7,788 nucleotides of DNA. Origin: Natronohydrobacter sp. Lineage in GTDB: Bacteria; Pseudomonadota; Alphaproteobacteria; Rhodobacterales; Rhodobacteraceae. Positions 1-6,232 of the stretch are shown here, in pieces. The position numbers and the translations under genes are program-made. Each line of letters begins with the position of its first letter. Position 1 is the stretch's first letter. The notes beneath the pieces were generated by a model. It ran no database searches, was not told where the DNA came from, and worked only from the letters and a program-made list of their open reading frames with translations. The stretch is taken from contig SKIM01000325.1 in the NCBI GenBank assembly GCA_007116445.1, positions 1 to 7,788 on the forward strand. The letters run 5' to 3'.

Positions 1-2
1 AA

Positions 3-305
3 ATGTCGGACAAAACCTTGACGCGTATGGATCTGACCGAAGCCGTGTTTCGCGAAGTCGGATTGTCAAGAAACGAATCCGCCGTATTGGTCGATTCCGT
101 ACTTCAGCATGTTTCGGACGCATTGGCGCGCGGGGAGCAGGTGAAAATCTCGTCTTTCGGAACTTTTTCGGTGCGCGACAAGAACGCCCGCATCGGTCGT
201 AATCCGAAAACCGGCGAGGAAGTCCCGATCCTGCCTCGACGCGTCCTGACTTTTCGGCCATCGCATCTGATGAAAGAGCGTGTTGCAGAAGGCAACCGCA
301 GATAG
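3..305 (+). CDS. ihfA: Integration host factor subunit alpha
   Basis: This encodes one half of the IHF heterodimer, the nucleoid protein that sharply bends DNA at specific sites and assists recombination, replication and transcription. The 100-residue protein is of normal family length. The HU/IHF fold is complete: N-terminal helices (about 3-43), the KISSFGTFSV core strand (48-57), and the beta-arm with RIGRNPKTGEE (63-73). Pro68 in that arm corresponds to the proline that intercalates into DNA. RRVLTFRPSHLMK (79-91) closes the domain. The RNPKTGEEVPI arm and the FRPSHLMKERV tail fit the alpha subunit better than beta or HU. The ATG is 2 nt from the window edge, so its ribosome binding site and promoter are not visible. 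The next gene's Shine-Dalgarno overlaps this stop codon, so the two are probably co-transcribed. In relatives fabH usually lies upstream (family knowledge). Confidence 0.95.
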   Translation: MSDKTLTRMDLTEAVFREVGLSRNESAVLVDSVLQHVSDALARGEQVKISSFGTFSVRDKNARIGRNPKTGEEVPILPRRVLTFRPSHLMKERVAEGNRR

Positions 306-314
306 GATTAAGCG

Positions 315-970
<656 letters not shown>

Positions 971-986
<16 letters not shown>

Positions 987-1006
987 TCGGTCCGCGCGCG
1001 GGTTTT
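971..1006 (+). terminator. Possible rho-independent terminator at the MerR-type stop codon
   Basis: GCGCGCGG (971-978) is perfectly complementary to CCGCGCGC (992-999). Two more C-G pairs are possible inside after one mismatch. GGG and then only four T (1003-1006) follow. The hairpin spans the TGA stop at 984-986. The stem is very GC-rich, but the T tract is short, so termination may be partial. The position between the ihfA-MerR pair and the tRNA fits. Confidence 0.45.
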
Positions 1007-1030
1007 GTCGCAAGCGTCCCGAATTCCCCC

Positions 1031-1058
1031 TTGCCCTCCGTCGCAGATCGGGTAGATA
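1031..1058 (+). promoter_or_regulatory. Candidate sigma-70 type promoter for tRNA-Pro
   Basis: TTGCCC (1031-1036; 4 of 6 matches to TTGACA) is followed 16 nt later by TAGATA (1053-1058; about half of the TATAAT positions). The downstream edge lies 15 nt before the mature tRNA 5' end. Spacing and location are right, but the -10 match is weak. This is a positional inference only. Confidence 0.35.
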
Positions 1059-1064
1059 GGCGCT

Positions 1065-1159
1065 GATGAATGTCGGGCTATAGCGCAGTCTGGTAGCGCG
1101 TCCGTCTGGGGGACGGAAGGTCGCAGGTTCAAGTCCTGCTAGCCCGACCATCATTCATC
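1065..1159. repeat. 8-bp inverted repeat bracketing the tRNA
   Basis: GATGAATG at 1065-1072 is the exact reverse complement of CATTCATC at 1152-1159. The arms lie 1 nt before the tRNA 5' end and 1 nt after its CCA. In the precursor transcript they could pair just outside the acceptor stem. The complementarity is seen directly. A role in tRNA processing or stability is inference. Confidence 0.6.
1074..1150 (+). tRNA. tRNA-Pro (anticodon GGG), CCA encoded
   Basis: This 77-nt gene folds as a complete cloverleaf. The acceptor stem is CGGGCTA (1074-1080) with TAGCCCG (1140-1146), then discriminator A and CCA (1148-1150). The D stem is GCGC/GCGC (1083-1086, 1096-1099). The anticodon stem is TCCGT/ACGGA (1101-1105, 1113-1117) around a CTGGGGG loop. 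The T stem is GCAGG/CCTGC (1123-1127, 1135-1139) with loop TTCAAGT. GGG at 1108-1110 reads CCC proline codons. G follows the anticodon at position 37, and the first acceptor pair is C-G, both as expected for bacterial tRNA-Pro. All stems pair fully, so I see no sign of decay. Confidence 0.97.
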
Positions 1160-1236
1160 TCACTCTCACGGGGCTTGCGCCCATCGCTTGAGCCTGTCAG
1201 GAAGCGGCGTCTTCCGTTATCTGTCCGAGGCCCAGA

Positions 1237-2319
1237 ATGCATCAAACCGGGGTTTTACCTGCACAGCATCTGCGTGAGCTTATAAGTTGCGGGGCCATTC
1301 AGGCCGAGCCGCCCATTGCCGCTGGGCAGATCCAGCCCGCAAGCCTCGATTTGCGGCTGGGCGCGCGCGCCTGGCGTGTCCGGGCGTCCTTTCTGGCAGG
1401 CAAGGGACGACGGGTCGCGGACCGGCTGGCCGAACTGGAAATGCATCAGATGGATCTCAGCGCGGGTGCCGTGCTGGAAAAAGGCTGCGTCTATGTGGTG
1501 CCCCTGATGGAAAGCCTGGCCCTGCCTGCGGGTCTGCAGGCTGTTGCCAATGCCAAAAGCTCTACGGGCCGGCTGGATCTGCTGACCCGTGTCATCACCG
1601 ATGAAGGCACGGAATTCGACCGTGTGGCCGAAGCCTATACAGGTCCGCTTTATGCCGAAATCTGCCCGCGCTCCTTTTCGGTTCTGGTGCGCCCCGGCAT
1701 GCGGCTGAACCAGATCCGCTTCCGGCGTGGTCAGGCCGTGCTCAGCGACACGGAGCTGGCGGCGCTGCATCAGACCGATACGCTGGTGCCGGGGTCGCCC
1801 GTGATTTCGGAGGGGTTGGGCTTTTCGGTCGATCTGCGCCCCGACCGCGGCACGCTGGTCGGCTACCGCGCCAAACCGCATACAGGGGTGATTGATCTCG
1901 ACCGGATCGGGGCCTATGCGCCTGCGGATTTCTGGGAGGAACTGCACAGCGATGACGCGCAGATCATCCTTGACCCCGGCGCGTTCTATATTCTGGTCAG
2001 CCGCGAAGCCGTGCATATCCCCCCCGATTATGCCGCTGAAATGGCGCCCTATCTGGCGATGGTGGGTGAATTCCGTGTCCATTACGCGGGCTTCTTCGAT
2101 CCCGGCTTTGGCCATGCCGCAGCGGGTGGCACAGGCGCGCGTGGCGTGCTGGAAGTGCGCTGCCATGAAGCGCCTTTTGTGCTGGAACATGGCCAGATCG
2201 TCGGACGGCTGGTCTATGAACGCATGGCTGCGCGGCCAGAGCGGCTCTATGGGGCGGATATCGCGTCGAATTATCAAGGGCAGGGCCTGAAGCTCGCCAA
2301 GCATTTCCGGGCGGCGTGA
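1237..2319 (+). CDS. dcd: 2'-deoxycytidine 5'-triphosphate deaminase, long tandem-domain form
   Basis: Dcd deaminates dCTP to dUTP, feeding dTMP synthesis. At 360 residues this is about twice the E. coli enzyme (193) and matches the long alphaproteobacterial form, in which two dUTPase-like beta-barrels are fused. The first half has QIQPASLDLRLG (31-42), a Ser/Arg motif AKSSTGRLDL (106-115), the likely catalytic-position Glu141 in LYAEI, and LVRPGMRLNQIRF (150-162). The second half has AGFFDPGFG (284-292), Glu306 in VLEVR and LEHGQIVGRLVYE (316-328). A C-terminal NYQGQG (345-350) resembles the nucleotide-covering tail. GAGG at 1227-1230, 6 nt before the ATG, supports the start. The stop is 4 bp before the MarC-family gene, so the two are probably co-transcribed. 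I see no convincing promoter in the 86 nt after the tRNA. The family call is firm; catalytic residues were placed by eye. Confidence 0.93.
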   Translation: MHQTGVLPAQHLRELISCGAIQAEPPIAAGQIQPASLDLRLGARAWRVRASFLAGKGRRVADRLAELEMHQMDLSAGAVLEKGCVYVVPLMESLALPAGLQAVANAKSSTGRLDLLTRVITDEGTEFDRVAEAYTGPLYAEICPRSFSVLVRPGMRLNQIRFRRGQAVLSDTELAALHQTDTLVPGSPVISEGLGFSVDLRPDRGTLVGYRAKPHTGVIDLDRIGAYAPADFWEELHSDDAQIILDPGAFYILVSREAVHIPPDYAAEMAPYLAMVGEFRVHYAGFFDPGFGHAAAGGTGARGVLEVRCHEAPFVLEHGQIVGRLVYERMAARPERLYGADIASNYQGQGLKLAKHFRAA

Positions 2320-2323
2320 CATC

Positions 2324-2983
2324 ATGCTGGAGCTGATCGATATCGCTTTCCTGATCACGGCCTTTGTCACCCTGTTTGTGGTGATCGACCCGATTGGCAC
2401 TGCGCCGCTGTTTCTGGCCCTGACCCAAGGGATGGACCCGCAGCAACGCCGCCGGATCGGGATCCGCGCCTGCGTGATCTCGGCGATCTTGCTGGCGCTT
2501 TTCGGGCTGGCTGGCGAGGATTTCCTGCGTTTCATCGGCATTTCCATGCCCGCCTTTCAGATCGCAGGTGGGCTTTTGCTGTTCCTGACCGCGCTGGACA
2601 TGCTCTTTGACCGCCGGACGGCGCGGCGCAAGGATCATGCCACCGAGGACGATGGCGATCAGGCTGATGATCCGTCTGTCTTCCCGCTGGCCATGCCGCT
2701 CATCGCCGGGCCGGGGGCCATGGCGACGATGGTGCTGCTGATCGGCGAGGTTGGGCGCACGCCGCAGGGCATGGCGCTGGTGACCGGGGTGATGCTGGCC
2801 GTCATCGCGCTGGTGCTGATCGCGTTTCTGCTGGCAGCGCCGATCGAGCGGATGCTGCGCCGCACGGGCACGATGGTCATGACACGGCTGTTTGGCCTGC
2901 TGCTGGCCGCGCTCTCGGTGCAATTCGTTCTGAATGGCGCAACTGCGATCGGGATCCTGCCGCAAGTGGGGCCGGGGCTTTAA
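2324..2983 (+). CDS. MarC-family integral membrane protein
   Basis: This 219-residue protein is of normal MarC (UPF0056) length. It has about six hydrophobic segments near residues 8-32, 50-70, 75-95, 120-143, 150-175 and 187-210. Family signatures are IDPIGTAPLF (21-30), SMPAFQIAGGLLLF (74-87), PLAMPLIAGPGAM (121-133) and QFVLNGATAI (200-209). A hydrophilic loop rich in Arg, Asp and Glu (97-118) separates the two halves and is probably cytoplasmic. The family's function is unproven: the name came from the E. coli multiple-antibiotic-resistance locus, but MarC itself was not shown to export drugs. The ATG lies 4 bp after the dcd stop with only a weak GGGCGG upstream, so translation probably depends on coupling to dcd. 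Whether pairing with dcd has meaning is unknown. Confidence 0.92.
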   Translation: MLELIDIAFLITAFVTLFVVIDPIGTAPLFLALTQGMDPQQRRRIGIRACVISAILLALFGLAGEDFLRFIGISMPAFQIAGGLLLFLTALDMLFDRRTARRKDHATEDDGDQADDPSVFPLAMPLIAGPGAMATMVLLIGEVGRTPQGMALVTGVMLAVIALVLIAFLLAAPIERMLRRTGTMVMTRLFGLLLAALSVQFVLNGATAIGILPQVGPGL

Positions 2984-2994
2984 CCTGCCCCGGC
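2971..2994. terminator. GC-rich hairpin over the MarC-family stop codon
   Basis: GCCGGGGC (2971-2978) pairs perfectly with GCCCCGGC (2987-2994) around an 8-nt loop that contains the TAA stop. It lies at the convergent junction of the MarC-family gene and zapA. No T tract follows on either strand, so it is not a classical intrinsic terminator. It may act as a 3'-end stabiliser or with Rho. The rest of the 60-nt junction holds another imperfect hairpin (3001-3008 with 3031-3038), also without a T tract. Confidence 0.35.
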
Positions 2995-3043
2995 GCGACT
3001 GCGCGGCCCGTTACTTGCGCGCGAGTGACCGGCTGCGCGGGGC

Positions 3044-3442
3044 TCAGGCCACACGCAGCTTTGCTTCCATTTCTTCAGCCACGGCTTCAGCGCGGGCGGC
3101 CAGTTCGGTCAGCGCATCGGTGACATCGGCAGGGATGACCGGCACTTCGACGCGGCGCGGCTCTGGCGCGGGCTGTGCGCGCAGTCGCGAGATTTCCTCG
3201 CGCAGAGACGCGATCTCGGCTTCGGCGGCTTTCACCTTGTCCCCGGCTTCCGCCGTCTTGTCGGCCAGCATCAGCCCGGCCATCAGCAACATCCGTTCAG
3301 CAGGCACGCGGCCAATCTGATTGAGCAAGATACGCGCCTCGGCATCCAGCATTTCGGCAGCGGCGATCAGATAGCTTTCTTCACCCGGCTGGCAGGCGAC
3401 GCTGAATTCCTTGTGCCCGATGGTGATCACTTGCTCAGGCAT
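3044..3442 (-). CDS. zapA: Cell division protein ZapA
   Basis: ZapA binds FtsZ and cross-links or aligns protofilaments at the division site in the cytoplasm. The N-terminal ZapA domain is clear: VITIGHKEFSVACQPGEE (5-22) forms the beta-hairpin region and the conserved GEE turn, and YLIAAAEMLDAEARILL (24-40) is the first helix. GRVPAERMLLMAGLMLADK (44-62) carries the usual conserved pattern. A coiled-coil helix follows (about 63-90). After it comes an extension of about 40 residues, Pro-rich at 91-104 then helical, longer than in the roughly 109-residue E. coli protein. GGAGG (plus-strand 3449-3453) lies 6 nt before the ATG. The start overlaps the end of the upstream coiled-coil gene by 8 nt, so the two are translationally coupled. 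No 6S RNA gene is seen downstream; only 60 nt separate it from the MarC-family gene. Confidence 0.92.
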   Translation of the reverse strand: MPEQVITIGHKEFSVACQPGEESYLIAAAEMLDAEARILLNQIGRVPAERMLLMAGLMLADKTAEAGDKVKAAEAEIASLREEISRLRAQPAPEPRRVEVPVIPADVTDALTELAARAEAVAEEMEAKLRVA

Positions 3443-3917
3443 TGGCGTCCTCCGGTGAGATCAGGGGTTTCAGCTCACCCAGCACATCTTCCATCTCGGC
3501 CATTTCGGCCGCACGTTCAGCGCGCAACGCTTCCAGTTCGGCCACCAGCGAACGGTTGATGGTGCTTGGCTCGATGATCTTGGCCTCGACACTGTCGCGC
3601 AGCTGCCGGTTCGCCTCAATCAGTTTGGTATTGGCTTTCTTCAGACGCAGCATTTCCAGACTTTGCAGGTCAAGCTGTTCGGTCATCCGGGCCAGTCGTT
3701 TCTCAAGCGTCGTGAACGACGTTTCCTGACGCTGGCGCACCGCATTGACGCGCTCGGAGAGCTGCGCGTTCTTGGCACGCTCGGCCTCAAGCTGGCGGGT
3801 CAGCGTGTCGAGTTCGGTGCGGTCCTGCGGCGGAGCTGTCCCCAGTGCCGCCGCCGACTTTGCGATCCGGTCAAGGGCGCGCCCCAGCCGGGTTTCGAGG
3901 TCGGATACAGTGCTCAT
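3435..3917 (-). CDS. Coiled-coil protein encoded with zapA (ZauP-like candidate)
   Basis: This 160-residue hydrophilic protein has no membrane segment or signal peptide. It is mostly helical with heptad-like spacing over about 34-112 and 121-148, rich in Glu, Arg, Ala and Leu, with a break at IEPSTIN (115-121). It overlaps zapA by 8 nt and lies first in the pair. In Caulobacter crescentus the coiled-coil protein ZauP is encoded with ZapA and together they focus the Z-ring. Position, size and coiled coil make this a reasonable counterpart, but I cannot show homology by eye, so no symbol is given. Start: the ATG at 3917 has GGAGG 10 nt upstream. An in-frame TTG at 3923 would add two residues but has only a 4-nt spacer, so I prefer the ATG. 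The alternative is an unrelated coiled-coil protein of unknown role. Confidence 0.85.
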   Translation of the reverse strand: MSTVSDLETRLGRALDRIAKSAAALGTAPPQDRTELDTLTRQLEAERAKNAQLSERVNAVRQRQETSFTTLEKRLARMTEQLDLQSLEMLRLKKANTKLIEANRQLRDSVEAKIIEPSTINRSLVAELEALRAERAAEMAEMEDVLGELKPLISPEDANA

Positions 3918-3927
3918 GCGCAAATCG

Positions 3928-3932
3928 CCTCC
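3928..3932 (-). promoter_or_regulatory. Shine-Dalgarno of the zapA-linked coiled-coil gene
   Basis: On the minus strand this reads GGAGG. It is 10 nt from the ATG at 3917 and 4 nt from an in-frame TTG at 3923. Neither spacing is ideal; the start codon itself favours ATG. Confidence 0.7.
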
Positions 3933-3964
3933 AATCTGTTACTCGATGCACAGGTCGACGCCCC

Positions 3965-3978
3965 GAATCAGGTGAGTC
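3965..3978. promoter_or_regulatory. Pair of GANTC (CcrM-type methylation) sites
   Basis: GAATC (3965-3969) and GAGTC (3974-3978) both match GANTC, the palindromic target of the cell-cycle methyltransferase CcrM in many alphaproteobacteria. Reading the whole window I count only five others, all inside genes (75, 93, 5528, 6319, 6870). These two are the only intergenic ones, upstream of the zapA pair and of tkt. The sequence match is direct; methylation and regulation are inferred. Confidence 0.55.
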
Positions 3979-4070
3979 AGCGCCTCGACAGTCTTGGCTT
4001 TATGCTAACGGCAACCCGGTCATAATCCAACCATCATGAACAGCGCAGGCCGCCAACAGCATGGCTTCGC

Positions 4071-4112
4071 TTGATCTTGCGGCTCAGACTGATATGACGC
4101 GGCCAAGATCGG
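4071..4112 (+). other. Possible leader hairpin upstream of tkt
   Basis: GATCTTG (4073-4079) is the exact reverse complement of CAAGATC (4104-4110). Two G-U pairs can extend the stem to 9 bp around a 24-nt loop. It ends 6 nt before the proposed tkt Shine-Dalgarno. If tkt starts at 4133 this lies in the 5' leader; if it starts at 4061 it is coding sequence. No known riboswitch is recognised. Confidence 0.3.
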
Positions 4113-4118
4113 CCAGAC

Positions 4119-4125
4119 AAGGAAG
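4119..4125 (+). promoter_or_regulatory. Shine-Dalgarno that decides the tkt start
   Basis: AAGGAAG lies just upstream of the GTG at 4133, with 9 nt between AGGA and the codon. The competing ATG at 4061 has only GCAGG at an 11-nt spacing. This favours the GTG start, which also gives the normal family N-terminus. Confidence 0.6.
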
Positions 4126-4132
4126 CTCCCTC

Positions 4133-6154
4133 GTGGATATTGCAGCCCTGCGCGATGCGCATCCCGACCATTGGACCAAAGCCGCCGCCATTCGCGCCCT
4201 CGCAATGGATGCCGTGCAAGCCGCGAATTCCGGCCATCCCGGCATGCCGATGGGCATGGCCGATGTCGCCACCGTCCTTTTTGAAAAGCATCTGAAATTC
4301 GACGCGGGCGCGCCGGATTGGGCCGATCGCGACCGGTTCATCCTGTCGGCGGGCCACGGCTCGATGCTGATCTATGCGCTTCTGTATCTTACGGGATATG
4401 AGGACATGACCCTCGATCAGATCCGCAATTTCCGCCAATGGGGCGCGATCACGGCGGGCCACCCGGAATACGGCCATGTCAAAGGGGTCGAGACGACGAC
4501 CGGCCCGCTGGGGCAAGGCATTTCCAACGCTGTGGGTTTCGCCATGGCCGAGGAAAAGCTGCGCGCCGAATTCGGGGCGAAAGTGGTCGATCACCACACT
4601 TATGTCATTGCGGGCGACGGCTGCCTGATGGAAGGCATCAGCCATGAGGCCATCGGTCTGGCCGGTCATCAGAAGCTGGGCCGCCTGATCGTGCTCTGGG
4701 ACAATAATGACATCACGATTGATGGGCGTGTCAGCCTGTCAGACGTGACCGACCAGCGCGCGCGCTTCGCGGCTGCGGGCTGGAAAGTGCTCAGCTGTGA
4801 CGGGCATGACCCGGCGGATATCGACCGCGCACTGACCGAAGCCAAGGGCTCCGACCGCCCGGTTCTGATCGACTGCAAGACGATTATCGGCTTTGGCAGC
4901 CCGAAGAAAGCCGACACGTCGGGCGCGCATGGCGCGCCCTTGGGCGACGCGGAAATTGCGGCCACCAAGGAAATCTACGGCTGGCCCTATGGTCCGTTCG
5001 AGATCCCGGAAGACGTGCTGAGCGCATGGCGTGCCATCGGGGCGCGGGGGGCCGAGGCACGGGGCGCGTGGGAAACCCGCTTTGCGGCACTTTCCGCGAC
5101 CAAACAGGGGGAATTCACGCGCCGCATGGCGGGCGAGGCCCCGAAAAAGCTGGCAGCTGCGATCCGGGCGTTCAAGAAGCAGGTCTCGGAAAGCGCGCCC
5201 AAGGTGGCGACGCGCAAATCTTCCGAGATGGTGCTGGAAGTCGTCAATGAGATCATGCCCGAGACCATGGGCGGCTCGGCGGATCTGACCGGATCGAACA
5301 ACACCAAGACCGCAGGTCTGGGGGTGTTCTCGCCGGCGGACCGCAAGGGGCGCTATGTCTATTTCGGCATCCGCGAGCATGGCATGGCCGCGGCGATGAA
5401 CGGCATGGCGCTGCATGGCGGCGTGAAGCCCTATGGCGGGACGTTCATGTGTTTCACCGATTACGCACGCGGGTCGATGCGGCTCTCGGCGCTGATGGGC
5501 GTGCCGGTCACCTATGTGATGACGCATGATTCCATCGGTCTGGGCGAAGACGGACCGACGCACCAGCCGGTCGAGCATCTGGCGATGCTGCGCGCGACGC
5601 CGAACACCCATGTCTTCCGCCCCTGCGACACCATCGAGACGGCAGAGGCCTGGGAACTGGCCCTGACCAGCGCGCGCACACCATCCGTGCTTGCGCTGTC
5701 GCGCCAGAACCTGCCGACGCTGCGCACAACGCATAGCACAAAGAACCTGACGGCGCAGGGGGCCTATGTGCTGGCGGATGCCGAAGGCAAGCGGCAAGCA
5801 ATCCTGATGGCCACAGGCTCGGAAGTGGAAATCGCCATGGCCGCGCGGGATCTGTTGCAGGCCGAAGGAATTGGCACGCGGGTCGTGTCCTTCCCCTGCT
5901 GGGAATTGTTTGAGGAACAGCCCGAAGCCTACCGGCGCAAGGTTCTGCCTGCGGGCCCGGTGCGCGTCGCGATTGAAGCGGCGATCCGCTTCGGCTGGGA
6001 CCGCTGGCTCTTTGGCGAACGCGGACGGCGCGAGAAATCGGGCTTCATCGGGATGCATGATTTCGGCGCCTCGGCCCCTGCCCCGGAGCTCTATCGAGAA
6101 TTCGGCATCACCGCAGAAGCCACAGCGGCCAAGGTCAAGGCGCTGCTCGGCTGA
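4133..6154 (+). CDS. tkt: Transketolase
   Basis: Transketolase moves two-carbon ketol units between sugar phosphates in the non-oxidative pentose phosphate pathway, using thiamine diphosphate (ThDP) and a divalent metal. The GTG start gives 673 residues, typical for the family. Visible motifs are NSGHPG with His35, SAGHGSM with His75, AGHPEYGH (108-115) and GPLGQG (124-129). The ThDP/metal motif runs from GDG (161-163) to Asn192 in DNND. The catalytic Glu415 is in GIREHGM, and THDSIGLGEDGPTHQP (464-479) is in the pyrimidine-binding domain. All are intact. An upstream ATG at 4061 would add 24 residues with no counterpart I recall in transketolases and a poor ribosome site, so I prefer 4133. 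The gene stands alone: divergent from the zapA pair and ended by a strong terminator, with no cbb or gap gene beside it in this window. That suggests a housekeeping enzyme rather than a Calvin-cycle copy. Confidence 0.96.
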   Translation: MDIAALRDAHPDHWTKAAAIRALAMDAVQAANSGHPGMPMGMADVATVLFEKHLKFDAGAPDWADRDRFILSAGHGSMLIYALLYLTGYEDMTLDQIRNFRQWGAITAGHPEYGHVKGVETTTGPLGQGISNAVGFAMAEEKLRAEFGAKVVDHHTYVIAGDGCLMEGISHEAIGLAGHQKLGRLIVLWDNNDITIDGRVSLSDVTDQRARFAAAGWKVLSCDGHDPADIDRALTEAKGSDRPVLIDCKTIIGFGSPKKADTSGAHGAPLGDAEIAATKEIYGWPYGPFEIPEDVLSAWRAIGARGAEARGAWETRFAALSATKQGEFTRRMAGEAPKKLAAAIRAFKKQVSESAPKVATRKSSEMVLEVVNEIMPETMGGSADLTGSNNTKTAGLGVFSPADRKGRYVYFGIREHGMAAAMNGMALHGGVKPYGGTFMCFTDYARGSMRLSALMGVPVTYVMTHDSIGLGEDGPTHQPVEHLAMLRATPNTHVFRPCDTIETAEAWELALTSARTPSVLALSRQNLPTLRTTHSTKNLTAQGAYVLADAEGKRQAILMATGSEVEIAMAARDLLQAEGIGTRVVSFPCWELFEEQPEAYRRKVLPAGPVRVAIEAAIRFGWDRWLFGERGRREKSGFIGMHDFGASAPAPELYREFGITAEATAAKVKALLG

Positions 6155-6178
6155 CGCCTGATACATAGCTGACAAAAT

Positions 6179-6210
6179 AAAAGGGTGCGTGGAAAACACG
6201 CACCCTTTTT
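6179..6210. terminator. Strong bidirectional rho-independent terminator
   Basis: A perfect 13-bp stem pairs 6179-6191 with 6197-6209 around a GAAAA loop. Its core is GGGTGCGTG/CACGCACCC. On the plus strand the stem ends in a T run broken once by C (6206-6215). On the minus strand the A-rich flank at 6174-6182 gives the matching T run. It lies between the stops of convergent tkt (6154) and the PotC-type permease gene (6233) and should serve both. Confidence 0.95.
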
Positions 6211-6232
6211 CTTTTCGTGATGCAGGTTTGAC

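Larger units (their letters stand above)
3918..4132. promoter_or_regulatory. Divergent control region between zapA operon and tkt
   Basis: This 215-nt stretch separates two divergently read units, so it should hold promoters for both. It is less GC-rich than the flanking genes around 3991-4040. CATAAT at 4021-4026 is a possible tkt -10 element, but no good -35 sits 16-18 nt upstream: TTGGCT at 3994-3999 would leave 21 nt. I found no convincing minus-strand promoter. The region holds two GANTC sites and a leader hairpin, listed separately. If tkt starts at the upstream ATG (4061), the last 72 nt would be coding. Confidence 0.55.

Noticed and set aside
1171..1184. GGGC/GCCC hairpin after the tRNA as its terminator
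   Set aside because: The stem is only 4 bp and no T tract follows.
1188..1222. Promoter for dcd (TTGAGC with TTATCT)
   Set aside because: The spacing between the two elements is about 23 nt, too long for a sigma-70 promoter, and both matches are partial.
1074..1236. tRNA-Pro 3' end as a phage or island attachment site
   Set aside because: No integrase gene and no repeat of the tRNA 3' end is seen elsewhere in the window, and ordinary core genes follow directly.
1255..2547. 430-residue minus-strand open frame opposite dcd
   Set aside because: It is an antisense shadow in GC-rich DNA. It is rich in His, Arg and Gln, has no recognisable domain, and crosses two well-supported plus-strand genes.
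4739..6199. 486-residue minus-strand open frame opposite tkt
   Set aside because: Same kind of shadow: no domain, skewed composition, and the transketolase on the plus strand carries every catalytic motif.
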